64,000 nt of DNA from Geotalea toluenoxydans JCM 15764 (GCF_001311985.1 NZ_BBCJ01000007.1:95690-159689); one strand, 5' to 3'; shown: positions 21,602 to 29,938, counted from the first letter of the stretch. The notes: a model not told the origin generated them from the sequence alone. A program made the numbers and translations.

Positions 21602-23262
21602 ATGATACAAACCTTTAGAAAACCTTTTCCAACGATTGTTCTCACATTCTTTTTACTCATAAACTCCACTAGCTGCTGGGCTCTTTCATCCTCGAACATT
21701 CCTCTCGACAGTCCCGTTTATTCCTATCTGGAAAAGCTTGCCGGCTTTGGTCTGATTAAAAGTGATGTCAAAGGTATCCGCCCCTTCTCAAAGGCAGAGG
21801 CGGCAAGACTTCTGCTGGAAGCAGAAAAGAACCTGGCCGATGCCGATGCCGATGCCGAAAAGCAGCCTTTTGCCAGGGAACTGATTGCGCGGATCAATGA
21901 ACTAATCCCCCGTGAAGTATCGCTTCGAAGGAGTCCGGATCAAAAACCAGCTCTTGTGGATTACAATCTGGTCTCCTCCCTTCGTTTCCGTTACGTCTAC
22001 CTGAACGGCATCCCGCGCAGCTATGAGCGACCGGTCCATGATCCCGGCGATGATGGCGTCTTCGGCCTGGGATCAGGTCTGCGTCCCGTTAACCCGTATC
22101 CTTCGCTAGTGCAGCAGCATGGGGCCGAGGGGACGCCGCTTCTTGAAAACAACAACGGCGTTATTTACCGTGACGGCAACAATGCCGAACTTCGTTGGGC
22201 TGCCGAAGCCTATCTGAGTGATAAGGTGACCGGTCTCATTGAACCGTCCATTCTCATCGGGGATGATAATCGGATCAGGATGAATCGCGGTTACGTCAAG
22301 CTTGGAGGCGGCGGCATTGAGCTCGAGCTGGGTAAGGACGAAAACTGGCTCGGCCAGGGCTACCGCGGCGCTATTACCCTCACCAACAATGCAGAAAATT
22401 TACCTTGGTAACTTTCCAGCCCAGAGCCGGTCCGGATCAGCTGGCTTTCGTGGCTTGGTGATCTCAAGTACGCCTTGATCGCATCACGATTCAACAAAAC
22501 CTATACAGGCGGTGTCGAGCGCCAGCCTGGTTCTATGCTTTAAAGCTGATCTCAAAGCCGACGAACAATGTGGAGATCGGCTTCAATCTTGGCCGGCAAG
22601 TGGGGGGGGCTGGCGTTAAGAGCGGAACCGGCGATATGTTACGTGGGTTGATTGGTGGCACCAGTGCCGACAATTCCAATGGGCTGGCTGGTTTCGAGCT
22701 TCGCTATCGCATGCCATGGCTGCGCAACACGGAATTATACGGGGAGTTTTCAGGCGAGGATACCGCTTCATTCTGGCCTATAGTTGAGAGCTATGTGGCC
22801 GGACTCTATATTCCCCGCCTGACGGATGATGGCAGGAATGATTTCCGCTTCGAGTTTTTCCAGGGCAACCAGATTCTCTATACCAACGGCACCTTTCCCG
22901 CGGGTTACATTTACAGAGGAATGCCTATAGGACATTCTCAGGGAGGCGCCACACAGGATTTCTTTGCCCGCTACAGCCACTGGTTTTCTGTACGCAATAA
23001 TCTGGCCCTGGAGTATATTTTTACACAGCGTGGAAATCTGGGGAGAGTGAAGGTCGATAGCTCAGGTAATTTTGATGTCAACGGCACATTGCAAGCAGTT
23101 GAGCGAAAAAATGCCGGCCGGATTCACTGGCGATTGCCGGTTTACGGGGAGCTAGATGCAGAGCTGACCTATGGGTATGAGCGGATAAGCAACTTCGATC
23201 TTATGGCAGGGGCGAAAAGAACCAATCAGCTGTTTATTGCGGAAATGACCTATCGGTACTGA
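21602..23262 (+). CDS. Wzi-family outer-membrane capsule assembly protein (two frameshifts)
   Basis: An N-terminal signal peptide (TIVLTFFLLINSTSCWALS) is followed by a helical segment (SYLEKLAGFGLIKSDVKGIRPFS) and then beta-barrel sequence with GRQ, ELELGKDENWLGQGYRG and an aromatic end, AEMTYRY. Frame breaks near 22400 and 22532 interrupt it; 22412-22530 is open in a third frame and reads SSPEPVRISWLSWLGDLKYA. Wzi binds exported polysaccharide at the cell surface. About 550 residues when joined. The final Tyr fits a barrel inserted by BamA. Confidence 0.75.
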
Positions 23263-23270
23263 ACAAACTG

Positions 23271-23349
23271 GTTATTGGTGATTGGTGAATACTAACGCCT
23301 TTAAACCCGTCAACCGCCACCCGTTTCCTGTCACTTATCACTTGTCACC
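23271..23349 (+). repeat. Heptamer repeat region A
   Basis: GGTGATT and GGTGAAT copies (23277-23290) are followed, after a 38-base spacer, by oppositely oriented units TGTCACTTATCACTTGTCAC. It lies between wzi and the toxin-antitoxin promoter. First member of the 7-bp-period family described in the findings. Confidence 0.6.
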
Positions 23350-23355
23350 GGCTGG

Positions 23356-23384
23356 TTGACAGACCGTATCATCAATAGTATTGT
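23356..23384 (+). promoter_or_regulatory. Candidate promoter of the toxin-antitoxin pair
   Basis: A consensus TTGACA (23356-23361) and TATTGT (23379-23384) are 17 bases apart, 41 bases before ATG 23425. The bases after it (TTTATCATGCGATAGATA) contain a loose inverted repeat that could be the autoregulatory operator usual for such pairs. Confidence 0.5.
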
Positions 23385-23424
23385 TTATCATGCGATAGAT
23401 AGTGTTGATGTTAGAGGTGCGGGG

Positions 23425-23685
23425 ATGAAAAACATTGCGGCAAACGAACTGAAAACCAGGGGGGTGACCTCCATTGAGAAGGCCCTTGAAAACAGTGCTG
23501 AGGCAATTATTTCGGTACGTGGACAGGAACGTTATGTGGTCATGGAGATGGAGGAATACAACCGGCTGCGGGTCTGCGAACTGGAAGCCGCTCTTTATGA
23601 AACACGTCAGCAACTCGCTGCAGGGGAATTTGTCGAGGAGAGTGTGGATGAGCATATGGAGCGCATCAGGAATGCTGCAAAATGA
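23425..23685 (+). CDS. Phd/YefM-type antitoxin
   Basis: The 86-residue protein begins MKNIAANELKTRGVTSIEKAL and continues ISVRGQERYVVMEMEEYNRLR, the N-terminal DNA-binding fold of prevent-host-death antitoxins. The C-terminal, acidic, likely toxin-binding tail is GEFVEESVDEHMERIRNAAK. ATG 23425 is preferred to the earlier TTG at 23356, which is the -35 box. It overlaps the toxin gene by 4 bp. It should bind its own promoter and the toxin. Confidence 0.82.
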   Translation: MKNIAANELKTRGVTSIEKALENSAEAIISVRGQERYVVMEMEEYNRLRVCELEAALYETRQQLAAGEFVEESVDEHMERIRNAAK

Positions 23686-23957
23686 GCTTCCGCATCATCT
23701 ATACCCACAGCTATCTCAAACGAGCCGCAAAGTTCATCAAGCGTCACCCTGAAATCCTATCCCAGTATGAAAAGACCCTGAAGCTGCTGGAGCTCAACCC
23801 GTTTCATCCGTCACTGCGCCTGCATCGCCTTGGCGGACCACTGCAGGAACTGCATTCGGTATCAATCAACATCAGCTATCGTATAACCATCGAATTCATA
23901 ATGGAAGATGGGAAGATCGTTCCGGTGAGCATCGGCAGCCATGATGAGGTTTACTGA
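23682..23957 (+). CDS. RelE/YafQ-like toxin
   Basis: The 91-residue basic protein reads IIYTHSYLKRAAKFIKRHPEI early, LRLHRLGGPLQELHSVSINISYRITIEF in the middle (region 47-74), and ends with GSHDEVY. The terminal His-Asp-x-x-Tyr and the RL-G-L segment match RelE/YafQ/HigB-like mRNA interferases of the ParE/RelE fold. It would cut mRNA at the ribosome when free of antitoxin. It is coupled to the antitoxin by an ATGA overlap. The pair separates the polysaccharide locus from core genes. Confidence 0.8.
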   Translation: MSFRIIYTHSYLKRAAKFIKRHPEILSQYEKTLKLLELNPFHPSLRLHRLGGPLQELHSVSINISYRITIEFIMEDGKIVPVSIGSHDEVY

Positions 23958-24020
23958 TAGTGAAAGGTGAGGGGTGAAGGGTTTTTAACCTCGAACATAG
24001 AACATAGAACCAGTTTCACA
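23958..24020 (+). repeat. Heptamer repeat region B
   Basis: GGTGAGG and GGTGAAG units are followed by a GTTTTTAA hinge and then oppositely oriented CCTCGAA, CATAGAA, CATAGAA, CC units. It fills the gap between the toxin and yicC. Confidence 0.7.
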
Positions 24021-24030
24021 CGGAGATACA

Positions 24031-24908
24031 ATGATCAAAAGCATGACCGGCTACGGCAAAGCTGAGGCAGATTCACAAACGGGAAAGCTGACGGTGGAAA
24101 TACGGTCGGTCAATCACCGCTACGGGGAGATATTCGTCAAGTTGCCCCGTCTGTACGTGCCCTTCGAGAATGAGGTGAAAAAGGCGGTTGCCCAAAAGCT
24201 GAAGCGGGGAAAGATCGAAGTCTTCATTCAGCGTGAGGAGACTGCTGCCGGCGGCGCCATGCCCGTTGTCAACCTGGAGCTGGCCAAGGGGTATTATCAG
24301 GCTTTTTCCAGTATCAGGGATGCCATCGGCTTGAAGGAAGAGGTGCCGCTCGCTCTTATTACCGGCCAAAGAGATGTAATTGGCGCGGGTGAAATTGCTG
24401 CTGTTCCTGAGTCTGTTCCGACCGAACTTCTAGCCGCTGTCGAGTCTGCTGCAAGTAATCTGGATGCAATGCGCAGCCGGGAAGGTGAGGCCCTGCTGGA
24501 TGATCTGCAAAAAAGGCGGACTTTCCTCTCTGCTCTTATTGCGCGTATTGCCGGGCGTTCGCCTCAGATGGTTGCCGATTATGCCGTCAGGCTCAAAGAG
24601 CGTGTGGCCCAGCTTTCCGGCGACAGTACCGTGACTGAGGAGCGTCTGGCCCAGGAAATAGCCATCATGGCTGACCGTTGCGACATTACCGAAGAATTGG
24701 TTCGCTTCAACAGCCATCTGCAGCAATTTGACGAAACCATTGCCCTCAATGAACCGGTGGGTCGCAAGCTGGACTTTCTACTGCAGGAGATCAACCGGGA
24801 GGTGAACACTATCGCTCAAAGGCCAACGATGGGGAAATCGCCGCCTGTGTGGTCGAGCTCAAGGCCGAACTTGAAAAAATCCGCGAACAGGTGCAGAACA
24901 TCGAGTGA
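24031..24908 (+). CDS. yicC: YicC-family endoribonuclease (frameshifted)
   Basis: The N-terminus MIKSMTGYGKAE and the following VEIRSVNHRYGEIFVKLP are the hallmark of YicC. The C-terminal DUF1732 region reads LDFLLQEINREVNTI. A frame break near 24817 moves the last residues to another frame, which gives KANDGEIAACVVELKAELEK to TGA at 24906-24908. Restoring one G fixes it. Length about 292 residues. YicC proteins are linked to RNA turnover and stress survival. Position before gmk and rpoZ is conserved in many bacteria. Confidence 0.9.
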
Positions 24909-24911
24909 AAC

Positions 24912-24986
24912 GGTGAATGGTGAATGGTGAATGGTGAATGGTGAATGGTGAATGGTGAATGGTGAATGGTGAATGGTGAATGGTGA
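24912..24986 (+). repeat. Heptamer repeat region C: ten GGTGAAT copies
   Basis: Ten perfect tandem copies of GGTGAAT (24912-24981) and a partial GGTGA fill the yicC-gmk spacer. The array ends 12 bases before the gmk ATG and its last unit borders the GAGGGA ribosome site. Reading it on the minus strand gives a false protein of HHSPFTI repeats. Confidence 0.95.
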
Positions 24987-24997
24987 GGGAAGCGACC

Positions 24998-25606
24998 ATG
25001 AAACGTGAAGGTATTTTGTTTGTTATTTCGGCTCCCTCGGGGGCGGGGAAGACCACGCTGTGCAAGGAAGTAATTGACATTTTCCCGAACTTGCGGCATT
25101 CTGTCAGCTACACTACGCGTCCTGCAAGGCCCGGCGAGGTACATGGCCGGGATTATTTTTTTATATCCCTTGATGAATTCAAACGAATGGTGGCAGCGGA
25201 CGAATTTGCCGAATGGGCCGAGGTTCATGGCAATTTTTACGGTACCGCCCTCAAAACCCTTGAAGAGTATAAGACCAAGGGGATAGATGTCATACTGGAT
25301 ATAGACTGCCAGGGTGCACATCAGCTGAAAAAAAGATATAATGGTGCAGTATATCTGTTTGTTCTGCCCCCCAGTTACCAGGAGCTGCGCCGCCGGCTTG
25401 ACTGCCGCAGTTCTGATGCCCCTGAGGTCATTGATCGCCGTATCGAGGCTGCTGCAGGCGAAATTAAAGAATCGCGCTGGTATGATTACATCATCATCAA
25501 CGATGTTTTTCCCAAGGCGGTCGAAGAGCTGAAGTCAGTGCTGATTGCCGAGCAGTGTAAGACGAACCGCGTACTAACAGGGGTTTCTGAGTTGTTTGAA
25601 ATATAG
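24998..25606 (+). CDS. gmk: Guanylate kinase
   Basis: The P-loop ISAPSGAGKTTL lies at residues 9-20, followed by SVSYTTRPARPGEVHGRDYFF (GMP-binding, region 37-57), and DIDCQGAHQLKK. It phosphorylates GMP to GDP with ATP. Length 202 residues. ATG 24998 is chosen over 24980 because MKREGILFVISAPSG is the usual N-terminus and GAGGGA is 8 bases upstream. Its transcript would carry the heptamer arrays on both sides. Confidence 0.94.
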   Translation: MKREGILFVISAPSGAGKTTLCKEVIDIFPNLRHSVSYTTRPARPGEVHGRDYFFISLDEFKRMVAADEFAEWAEVHGNFYGTALKTLEEYKTKGIDVILDIDCQGAHQLKKRYNGAVYLFVLPPSYQELRRRLDCRSSDAPEVIDRRIEAAAGEIKESRWYDYIIINDVFPKAVEELKSVLIAEQCKTNRVLTGVSELFEI

Positions 25607-25607
25607 A

Positions 25608-25746
25608 GGCGGTGATTGGTGGTTAGTGATTGGTGATTGGTGAGGTTTTAACTTCGAACTTCGAACTTCGAACCTCGCACCTCGCACCTCGCACCTCGCA
25701 CCTAGAACCTAGAACCTAGAACCTAGAACATAGAACATAGAACATC
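25608..25746 (+). repeat. Heptamer repeat region D with runs of variant units
   Basis: GGTGATT-like units (25611-25645) precede a GTTTTAA hinge. Opposite-strand units then follow in homogeneous runs: about three CTTCGAA, four CCTCGCA, four CCTAGAA and three CATAGAA. All keep the 7-bp period. It fills the gmk-rpoZ spacer and ends 19 bases before the rpoZ start. Confidence 0.9.
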
Positions 25747-25764
25747 TGTTAAAGGAGTAAATAA

Positions 25765-25974
25765 ATGGCACGAGTTACCGTTGAGGATTGTCTGGAAAAG
25801 GTCGATAATCGCTTCCTGTTGGTGATGCTGGCGTCGAAAAGGGTGAAGCAGCTTTTCAAGGGTGCAAAGCCCCTTATAGACAACCGGGCCGGCAACAAAA
25901 ATGTGGTGGTTTCACTCCGTGAGATTGCCGCCGGCAAGGTGAATTTCGAGATTACCAGCCGCAAAAGCCGCTAA
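25765..25974 (+). CDS. rpoZ: RNA polymerase omega subunit
   Basis: The 69-residue protein reads [20 protein letters not shown] and has the [14 protein letters not shown] and [16 protein letters not shown] segments of omega. It helps assemble the beta' subunit and is part of the ppGpp site in other bacteria. The ribosome site is AAAGGAG at 25749-25755. A strong hairpin terminator follows. Confidence 0.93.
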   Translation: MARVTVEDCLEKVDNRFLLVMLASKRVKQLFKGAKPLIDNRAGNKNVVVSLREIAAGKVNFEITSRKSR

Positions 25975-25988
25975 TTTCGAAAGGCTGG

Positions 25989-26022
25989 AAAAGGGGGGAA
26001 CATTAAGCTTCCGCCCTTTTTT
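25989..26022 (+). terminator. Rho-independent terminator after rpoZ
   Basis: A 12-bp stem with one mismatch (25989-26000 with 26009-26020) and an 8-base loop ends in a T run. It separates gmk-rpoZ from rel. Confidence 0.8.
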
Positions 26023-26049
26023 GTCTTTAAAAGACGGTAACGATAAATC

Positions 26050-26122
26050 TGGTGACTGGTGACGGTGTCACATATTACACGTCACATCTTCTTTGTCACG
26101 CTTCACCCCTCACCCCTCACTG
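26050..26122 (+). repeat. Heptamer repeat region E
   Basis: Two TGGTGAC units are followed by a 30-base spacer with dispersed GTCAC words, then opposite units CTTCACC, CCTCACC, CCTCACT. It lies between the rpoZ terminator and rel, 17 bases before the rel start. Confidence 0.65.
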
Positions 26123-26138
26123 CACTTGCGGGTTTTAC

Positions 26139-28289
26139 ATGATCAGGCTGAACGACATACTGGAAAAGGTTTCCTCCTACAACCCTTCCTGCGATCTGGA
26201 GCTGGTGCGAAAGGCTTATGTCTTCTGTGCCAAGGTTCACCAGGGCCAGACCAGGCTTTCGGGTGAGCCTTATCTTGTGCATCCCATGGAAGTAGCGGGG
26301 ATCCTGGCCGAGTTGAAGCTTGACGTGCCGACCGTGGTTACCGGTCTTCTCCATGACACGGTCGAGGATACCCTTACCACTCTGGAGGAGCTGGAGGAGA
26401 TGTTCGGCGCCGAAGTCGCCCGACTGGTTGACGGTGTTACGAAGATCGGCAAGATTCATTTCAAGACCAAGGAGGAGAGCCAGGCTGAAAACTTCCGCAA
26501 GATGCTCTTGGCCATGGCCAACGATATCAGGGTTATCCTGGTCAAGCTGGCCGACCGCTTGCACAACATGCGGACTCTTCAGTACCAGCCGGAACCGAAA
26601 CAGCGGAGCATTGCCAAGGAGACGCTGGATATCTATGCGCCCATAGCCAATCGATTGGGGATCTCCTGGGTGAAAAGCGAGCTGGAGGACCTTTCCTTCC
26701 GTTACCTTGACCCGCAGATCTATTACGATCTTGCATCCAAGGTGACCAAGAAGAAGAAAGAGCGCGAGACCTACGTGGATGAGGTGATGCAGATCATCAA
26801 GGCCAAGCTTGCTGACCATGGGATAAAGGGAGAGGTATCCGGCAGGAGCAAACACCTGTACTCCATCTACCGGAAGATGCAGAGCCGCAGTGTGGATATA
26901 GACGAGATTTATGACCTTATTGCCATCCGCGTCATGGTCGAGGATATCAGGGAATGCTATGAAGTCCTCGGCATCATTCATTCCACCTGGAAGCCTATTC
27001 CTGGTCGCTTTAAAGATTACATCGCCATGCCGAAGGGGAACATGTACCAATCCCTTCATACAACGGTGATAGGCCCCTTTGGCGAGAGGATGGAGGTGCA
27101 GATCCGCACTTCGGAGATGCATCGGGTAGCAGAAGCGGGCATTGCCGCGCACTGGAAATACAAAGAAGGCAAAGGTTATGATGAAAAAGAGGTAAAGCGC
27201 TTCACTTGGTTGCGTCAGTTGTTGGAATGGCAGCAGGAACTGGATGATTCACGGGAATTCATGGACACCGTGAAGGTCGAACTTTTTCCCGAAGAGGTCT
27301 ATGTCTTCACGCCCAAGGGGGACGTGAAAGGTTACCCCAAGGGATCCACGCCCATAGACTTTGCCTATAGCGTCCATACGGACGTCGGTCATCGCTGTGT
27401 GGGCGCCAAGGTTAACGGCAAGCTCGTGCCGTTGAAATATGAGCTGAAGAATGGCGACATAGTTGAGGTCATCACTTCACCCCACCATACACCCAGCAAG
27501 GACTGGCTGAAAATAGTGAGAAGTTCCCGGGCAAGGAACAAGATCCGTGCCTGGATCAAGACCGAAGAGCGGTTGCGCAGCATAACCCTTGGCCGGGAAA
27601 TCTGTGAAAAGGAGTTCCGCCGCTATTCCCAGAACTTTTCAAAGGTGCAGAAAACAGGCGAGCTGAAACGGGTGGTTGGCGAATTCGGTTTCGTCGGCGA
27701 AGACGACCTGATGGCAGCGGTTGGCTATGGCAAGCTGTCATGCCAGCAGATCCTGGGCAAGCTTTTTCCGGCCGAGAAATTCGAAGAGGCCCAGGACCGC
27801 AAGGAAACCCGCGTCGGCAAGGTCATCCAGAAACTCAAGGGTAAATCTTCCAGTGCCATACAGATCAGCGGTGTGGACGATGTCCTGGTTCGTTTCGGCA
27901 AATGCTGCAATCCCCTGCCTGGCGACGATATTGTCGGCTTCATTACCAGGGGGCGTGGAGTCACGGTGCATACCGCCGACTGTCCATTTGCCCTGGATAG
28001 CGATCCCCAGCGACGTATCGACGTGGCTTGGAACAAGGGCAAGAAAACGGCCTTGCCGGTCAAGATGCGGATTGCCTGTCACGACGAAAAAGGAATCCTG
28101 GCCAACATCACCACCGCCATCACCAACTGCGAAGCAAACATCGTTAGTGCATCCATCCAGAGCACCGTCGATAAGAGGGGCATCAATACGTTCGAAGTGG
28201 ATGTAACCGATCTGGATCATCTGAACAGGGTCTTCAACAGCGTCATGAAGGTGAAGGGCGTGATCAAGGTGGACCGGCTCAAGTCTTAG
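26139..28289 (+). CDS. rel: Bifunctional (p)ppGpp synthetase/hydrolase
   Basis: The 716-residue protein has the HD hydrolase domain (LLHDTVEDT at about 67), the synthetase with GRFKDYIAMPKGNMYQSLHT (region 288-307), a TGS domain (VYVFTPKGDVKGYPKG), a zinc-finger-like region with FGKCCNPLPGDDIVGFITRG, and a C-terminal ACT domain. Both active sites look intact, as expected for the single Rel enzyme of Geobacter. It controls the stringent response. ATG 26139 gives the normal start MIRLNDILEKV; the upstream codons are repeat DNA. Confidence 0.94.
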   Translation: MIRLNDILEKVSSYNPSCDLELVRKAYVFCAKVHQGQTRLSGEPYLVHPMEVAGILAELKLDVPTVVTGLLHDTVEDTLTTLEELEEMFGAEVARLVDGVTKIGKIHFKTKEESQAENFRKMLLAMANDIRVILVKLADRLHNMRTLQYQPEPKQRSIAKETLDIYAPIANRLGISWVKSELEDLSFRYLDPQIYYDLASKVTKKKKERETYVDEVMQIIKAKLADHGIKGEVSGRSKHLYSIYRKMQSRSVDIDEIYDLIAIRVMVEDIRECYEVLGIIHSTWKPIPGRFKDYIAMPKGNMYQSLHTTVIGPFGERMEVQIRTSEMHRVAEAGIAAHWKYKEGKGYDEKEVKRFTWLRQLLEWQQELDDSREFMDTVKVELFPEEVYVFTPKGDVKGYPKGSTPIDFAYSVHTDVGHRCVGAKVNGKLVPLKYELKNGDIVEVITSPHHTPSKDWLKIVRSSRARNKIRAWIKTEERLRSITLGREICEKEFRRYSQNFSKVQKTGELKRVVGEFGFVGEDDLMAAVGYGKLSCQQILGKLFPAEKFEEAQDRKETRVGKVIQKLKGKSSSAIQISGVDDVLVRFGKCCNPLPGDDIVGFITRGRGVTVHTADCPFALDSDPQRRIDVAWNKGKKTALPVKMRIACHDEKGILANITTAITNCEANIVSASIQSTVDKRGINTFEVDVTDLDHLNRVFNSVMKVKGVIKVDRLKS

Positions 28290-28292
28290 AGA

Positions 28293-28393
28293 CGGTGATT
28301 GGTGAAGGGTGAAGGGTGAAGGGTGAAGGGTGAAGGGTGAAGGGTGAAGGGTGACTAGGTCCACTGTCTTTTGTCACTTGTCACCTGTCACTG
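28293..28393 (+). repeat. Heptamer repeat region F: seven GGTGAAG copies plus inverted arm
   Basis: After GGTGATT come seven perfect GGTGAAG copies (28301-28349) and one GGTGACT. A hinge AGGTCCACTGTCTTTT follows, then opposite units GTCACTT, GTCACCT, GTCACTG. The hinge is nearly the same as in region G. It fills the rel-ridA spacer. Confidence 0.9.
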
Positions 28394-28419
28394 TTTTTAA
28401 CTGTCTTCAAGGGGGATAT

Positions 28420-28802
28420 ATGAAAAAACAAATAATCGCGACAGAAAAGGCGCCAAAAGCTATCGGACCTACTCCCAAGGTGTCAAAGCTGGTGGCTTTA
28501 TCTTTTTTTCCGGGCAGATTCCTCTTGATCCTGTGACGGGAGAGATACGGGGCGCCACTTGTGCCGAGCAGGCGGAGCAGGTCATGGAGAACATCGGCGC
28601 CATGCTGGCAGCGGTCGGTGTCGATTTTACCGCCGTGGTGAAAACAACCATCTTTCTTACGGACTTGGCAGATTTTGCGGCTGTCAATGAGATTTACGGC
28701 AGGAGATTCCCAGTGGACCCGCCGGCCCGTTCCACTGTGGAGGTGAAAGGGTTGCCCCGGGGGGTAAAGGTTGAGATAGAAGTTGTTGCTTTCGGTGATT
28801 AG
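28420..28802 (+). CDS. ridA: RidA/YjgF-family enamine/imine deaminase (frameshifted)
   Basis: The N-terminus reads MKKQIIATEKAPKAIGP. After one base is restored near 28473 it continues YSQGVKAGGFIFFSGQIPLD, the family signature, then GEIRGATCAEQAEQVMENI, and ends with ARSTVEVKGLPRGVKVEIE containing the key Arg. Length 127 residues. RidA clears reactive 2-aminoacrylate and related imines. GGGGG at 28411-28415 is the ribosome site. The gene is flanked on both sides by heptamer arrays. Confidence 0.9.
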
Positions 28803-28965
28803 TGACTGGTGACTTGAGGCGGTGACTGGTGACTTGAGGCGGTGATGGGTGACTTGAGGCGGTGATGGGTGACTTGAGGCGGTGACGGGTGACGAGGTCC
28901 GGTGTCTTTTGTCACAAGTCACTTGTCACTGCTTTAATGTCACCTGTCACTTGTTTCACCGCTTT
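28801..28965 (+). repeat. Heptamer-derived repeat region G with 20-bp units
   Basis: Four to five copies of a 20-bp unit (two GGTGACT-like heptamers plus TGAGGC) are followed by the hinge AGGTCCGGTGTCTTTT. Opposite units GTCACAA, GTCACTT, GTCACTG come next. It starts at the ridA stop. Confidence 0.9.
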
Positions 28966-28974
28966 AAACCTACG

Positions 28975-29007
28975 AAAAAAAGCCGCCAGCGAATACTCGC
29001 GGCGGCT
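28975..29007 (-). terminator. Terminator of rpmB (leftward)
   Basis: On the minus strand a GC-rich stem (AGCCGCC/GGCGGCT plus an inner GCG/CGC) is followed by seven T residues. It lies 44 bases after the rpmB stop. Confidence 0.8.
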
Positions 29008-29022
29008 TAGCTTAAGATTGTA

Positions 29023-29048
29023 ACCTCGAACCTAGAACCTCGAACAGT
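29023..29048 (-). repeat. Heptamer repeat region H
   Basis: Three units, CCTCGAA, CCTAGAA, CCTCGAA, sit between the terminator stem and the rpmB stop. They match the minus-oriented units of regions B and D. Confidence 0.7.
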
Positions 29049-29050
29049 TT

Positions 29051-29242
29051 TTAGAGCGCCTTCGTTACGTGGCCTGAGCGGATGCAGCGGGTGCAGACCT
29101 TAATGCTGCGAACGGTACCGTTTTTAACGGTTTTTATCTTCTGCAGGTTGGGGTACCAGGTTCTGCTGGTTTTGTTATTGGCGTGGCTGACGTTGTTACC
29201 GAAGCTCGGACCTTTACCGCATATTTCACATACTTTGGACAT
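29051..29242 (-). CDS. rpmB: 50S ribosomal protein L28, zinc-binding form
   Basis: The 63-residue protein reads [20 protein letters not shown] and ends [15 protein letters not shown]. The two CxxC pairs mark the zinc-containing L28 variant. The start is set at 29242, where the ribosome site GGAGGG lies upstream and where the family N-terminus begins. It is transcribed leftward alone, with its own promoter and terminator. Confidence 0.95.
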   Translation of the reverse strand: MSKVCEICGKGPSFGNNVSHANNKTSRTWYPNLQKIKTVKNGTVRSIKVCTRCIRSGHVTKAL

Positions 29243-29276
29243 ATCTCTGTACCCTCCGAATTTACTGAAGCTGCTA

Positions 29277-29305
29277 CTTATAGCAAAAACACGGTCGTGA
29301 TGCAA
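29277..29305 (-). promoter_or_regulatory. Promoter of rpmB
   Basis: On the minus strand TTGCAT (29300-29305) and TATAAG (29277-29282) are 17 bases apart, about 35 bases before the start codon. Confidence 0.65.
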
Positions 29306-29335
29306 GTTAATTTTGCGTAGTTACTTTAAAGGATT

Positions 29336-29938
29336 ATGAAAATGGCCTTTTTGCGTGGCATATTCTCTTTATTTGTCATAGTTATGCTGGTAATTGTCGT
29401 GCTGTTTGTTGATTTTACCTATAAAACTTTTTCCCAACGGCAGCGGGATCTGAACTGCGATGCCATTGTCGTTCTTGCCGGGGGAAGGGGACGTATCGAA
29501 GAAGGCAGCCGCTTATACCGGGAAAACCATGCCCGCTGGCTTTTTCTGATCGGTGTCGATCCTTCGGTGCGCAAAAGCGATCTTTTCCGGGAGCGGAAGG
29601 GGGAGCGAAGCGGGGAAGGGGTTTATCTGGAGAAAGTATCCCGCAACACCCTCGAAAATGCACTCTATGCCAGGGAAATGATAGTACGGCGAAATATCGA
29701 TTCCATCGAACTCATCACATCGCGCTATCACATGAAGCGGGCCACTCTCATTTTCCGCCACGTCCTGCCGAAAGACATCGCCATCTATCCCCATCCGGTG
29801 GATACGAAAAACCTGAAGGAGGAATGGTGGAATCACAGCGGCAGTTTCCGGCTGCTCTTCAGCGAGTTCTACAAGTATTGCCTTTTTAGGGTTTTCTTCC
29901 TCTTTGCCCCGACCGAGCTGCAGTCTGCCGTCAAATAG
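29336..29938 (+). CDS. YdcF/ElyC-like membrane protein (DUF218)
   Basis: One N-terminal membrane helix (GIFSLFVIVMLVIVVLFVDF) is followed by a DUF218 domain: AIVVLAGGRGRIEEG, RNTLENALYAREMI, LITSRYHMKRATLIF. The family includes SanA, ElyC and YdcF, linked to envelope integrity and lipid-carrier or peptidoglycan steps. Length 200 residues. It is divergent from rpmB and its 3' end faces metG. The precise reaction is unknown. Confidence 0.8.
   Translation: MKMAFLRGIFSLFVIVMLVIVVLFVDFTYKTFSQRQRDLNCDAIVVLAGGRGRIEEGSRLYRENHARWLFLIGVDPSVRKSDLFRERKGERSGEGVYLEKVSRNTLENALYAREMIVRRNIDSIELITSRYHMKRATLIFRHVLPKDIAIYPHPVDTKNLKEEWWNHSGSFRLLFSEFYKYCLFRVFFLFAPTELQSAVK

Noticed and set aside
24859..25321. Minus-strand open frames encoding HHSPFTI repeats
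   Set aside because: They are translations of the GGTGAAT array and of gmk in antisense; a 7-bp period cycles through all frames and opens them by chance.
25608..25746. Possible CRISPR array
   Set aside because: Units are 7 bp with no spacers and there are no cas genes.
27738..28364. Minus-strand frame opening with LHPSPFT repeats
   Set aside because: It reads heptamer region F and then the antisense of rel, which is a clear gene on the plus strand.
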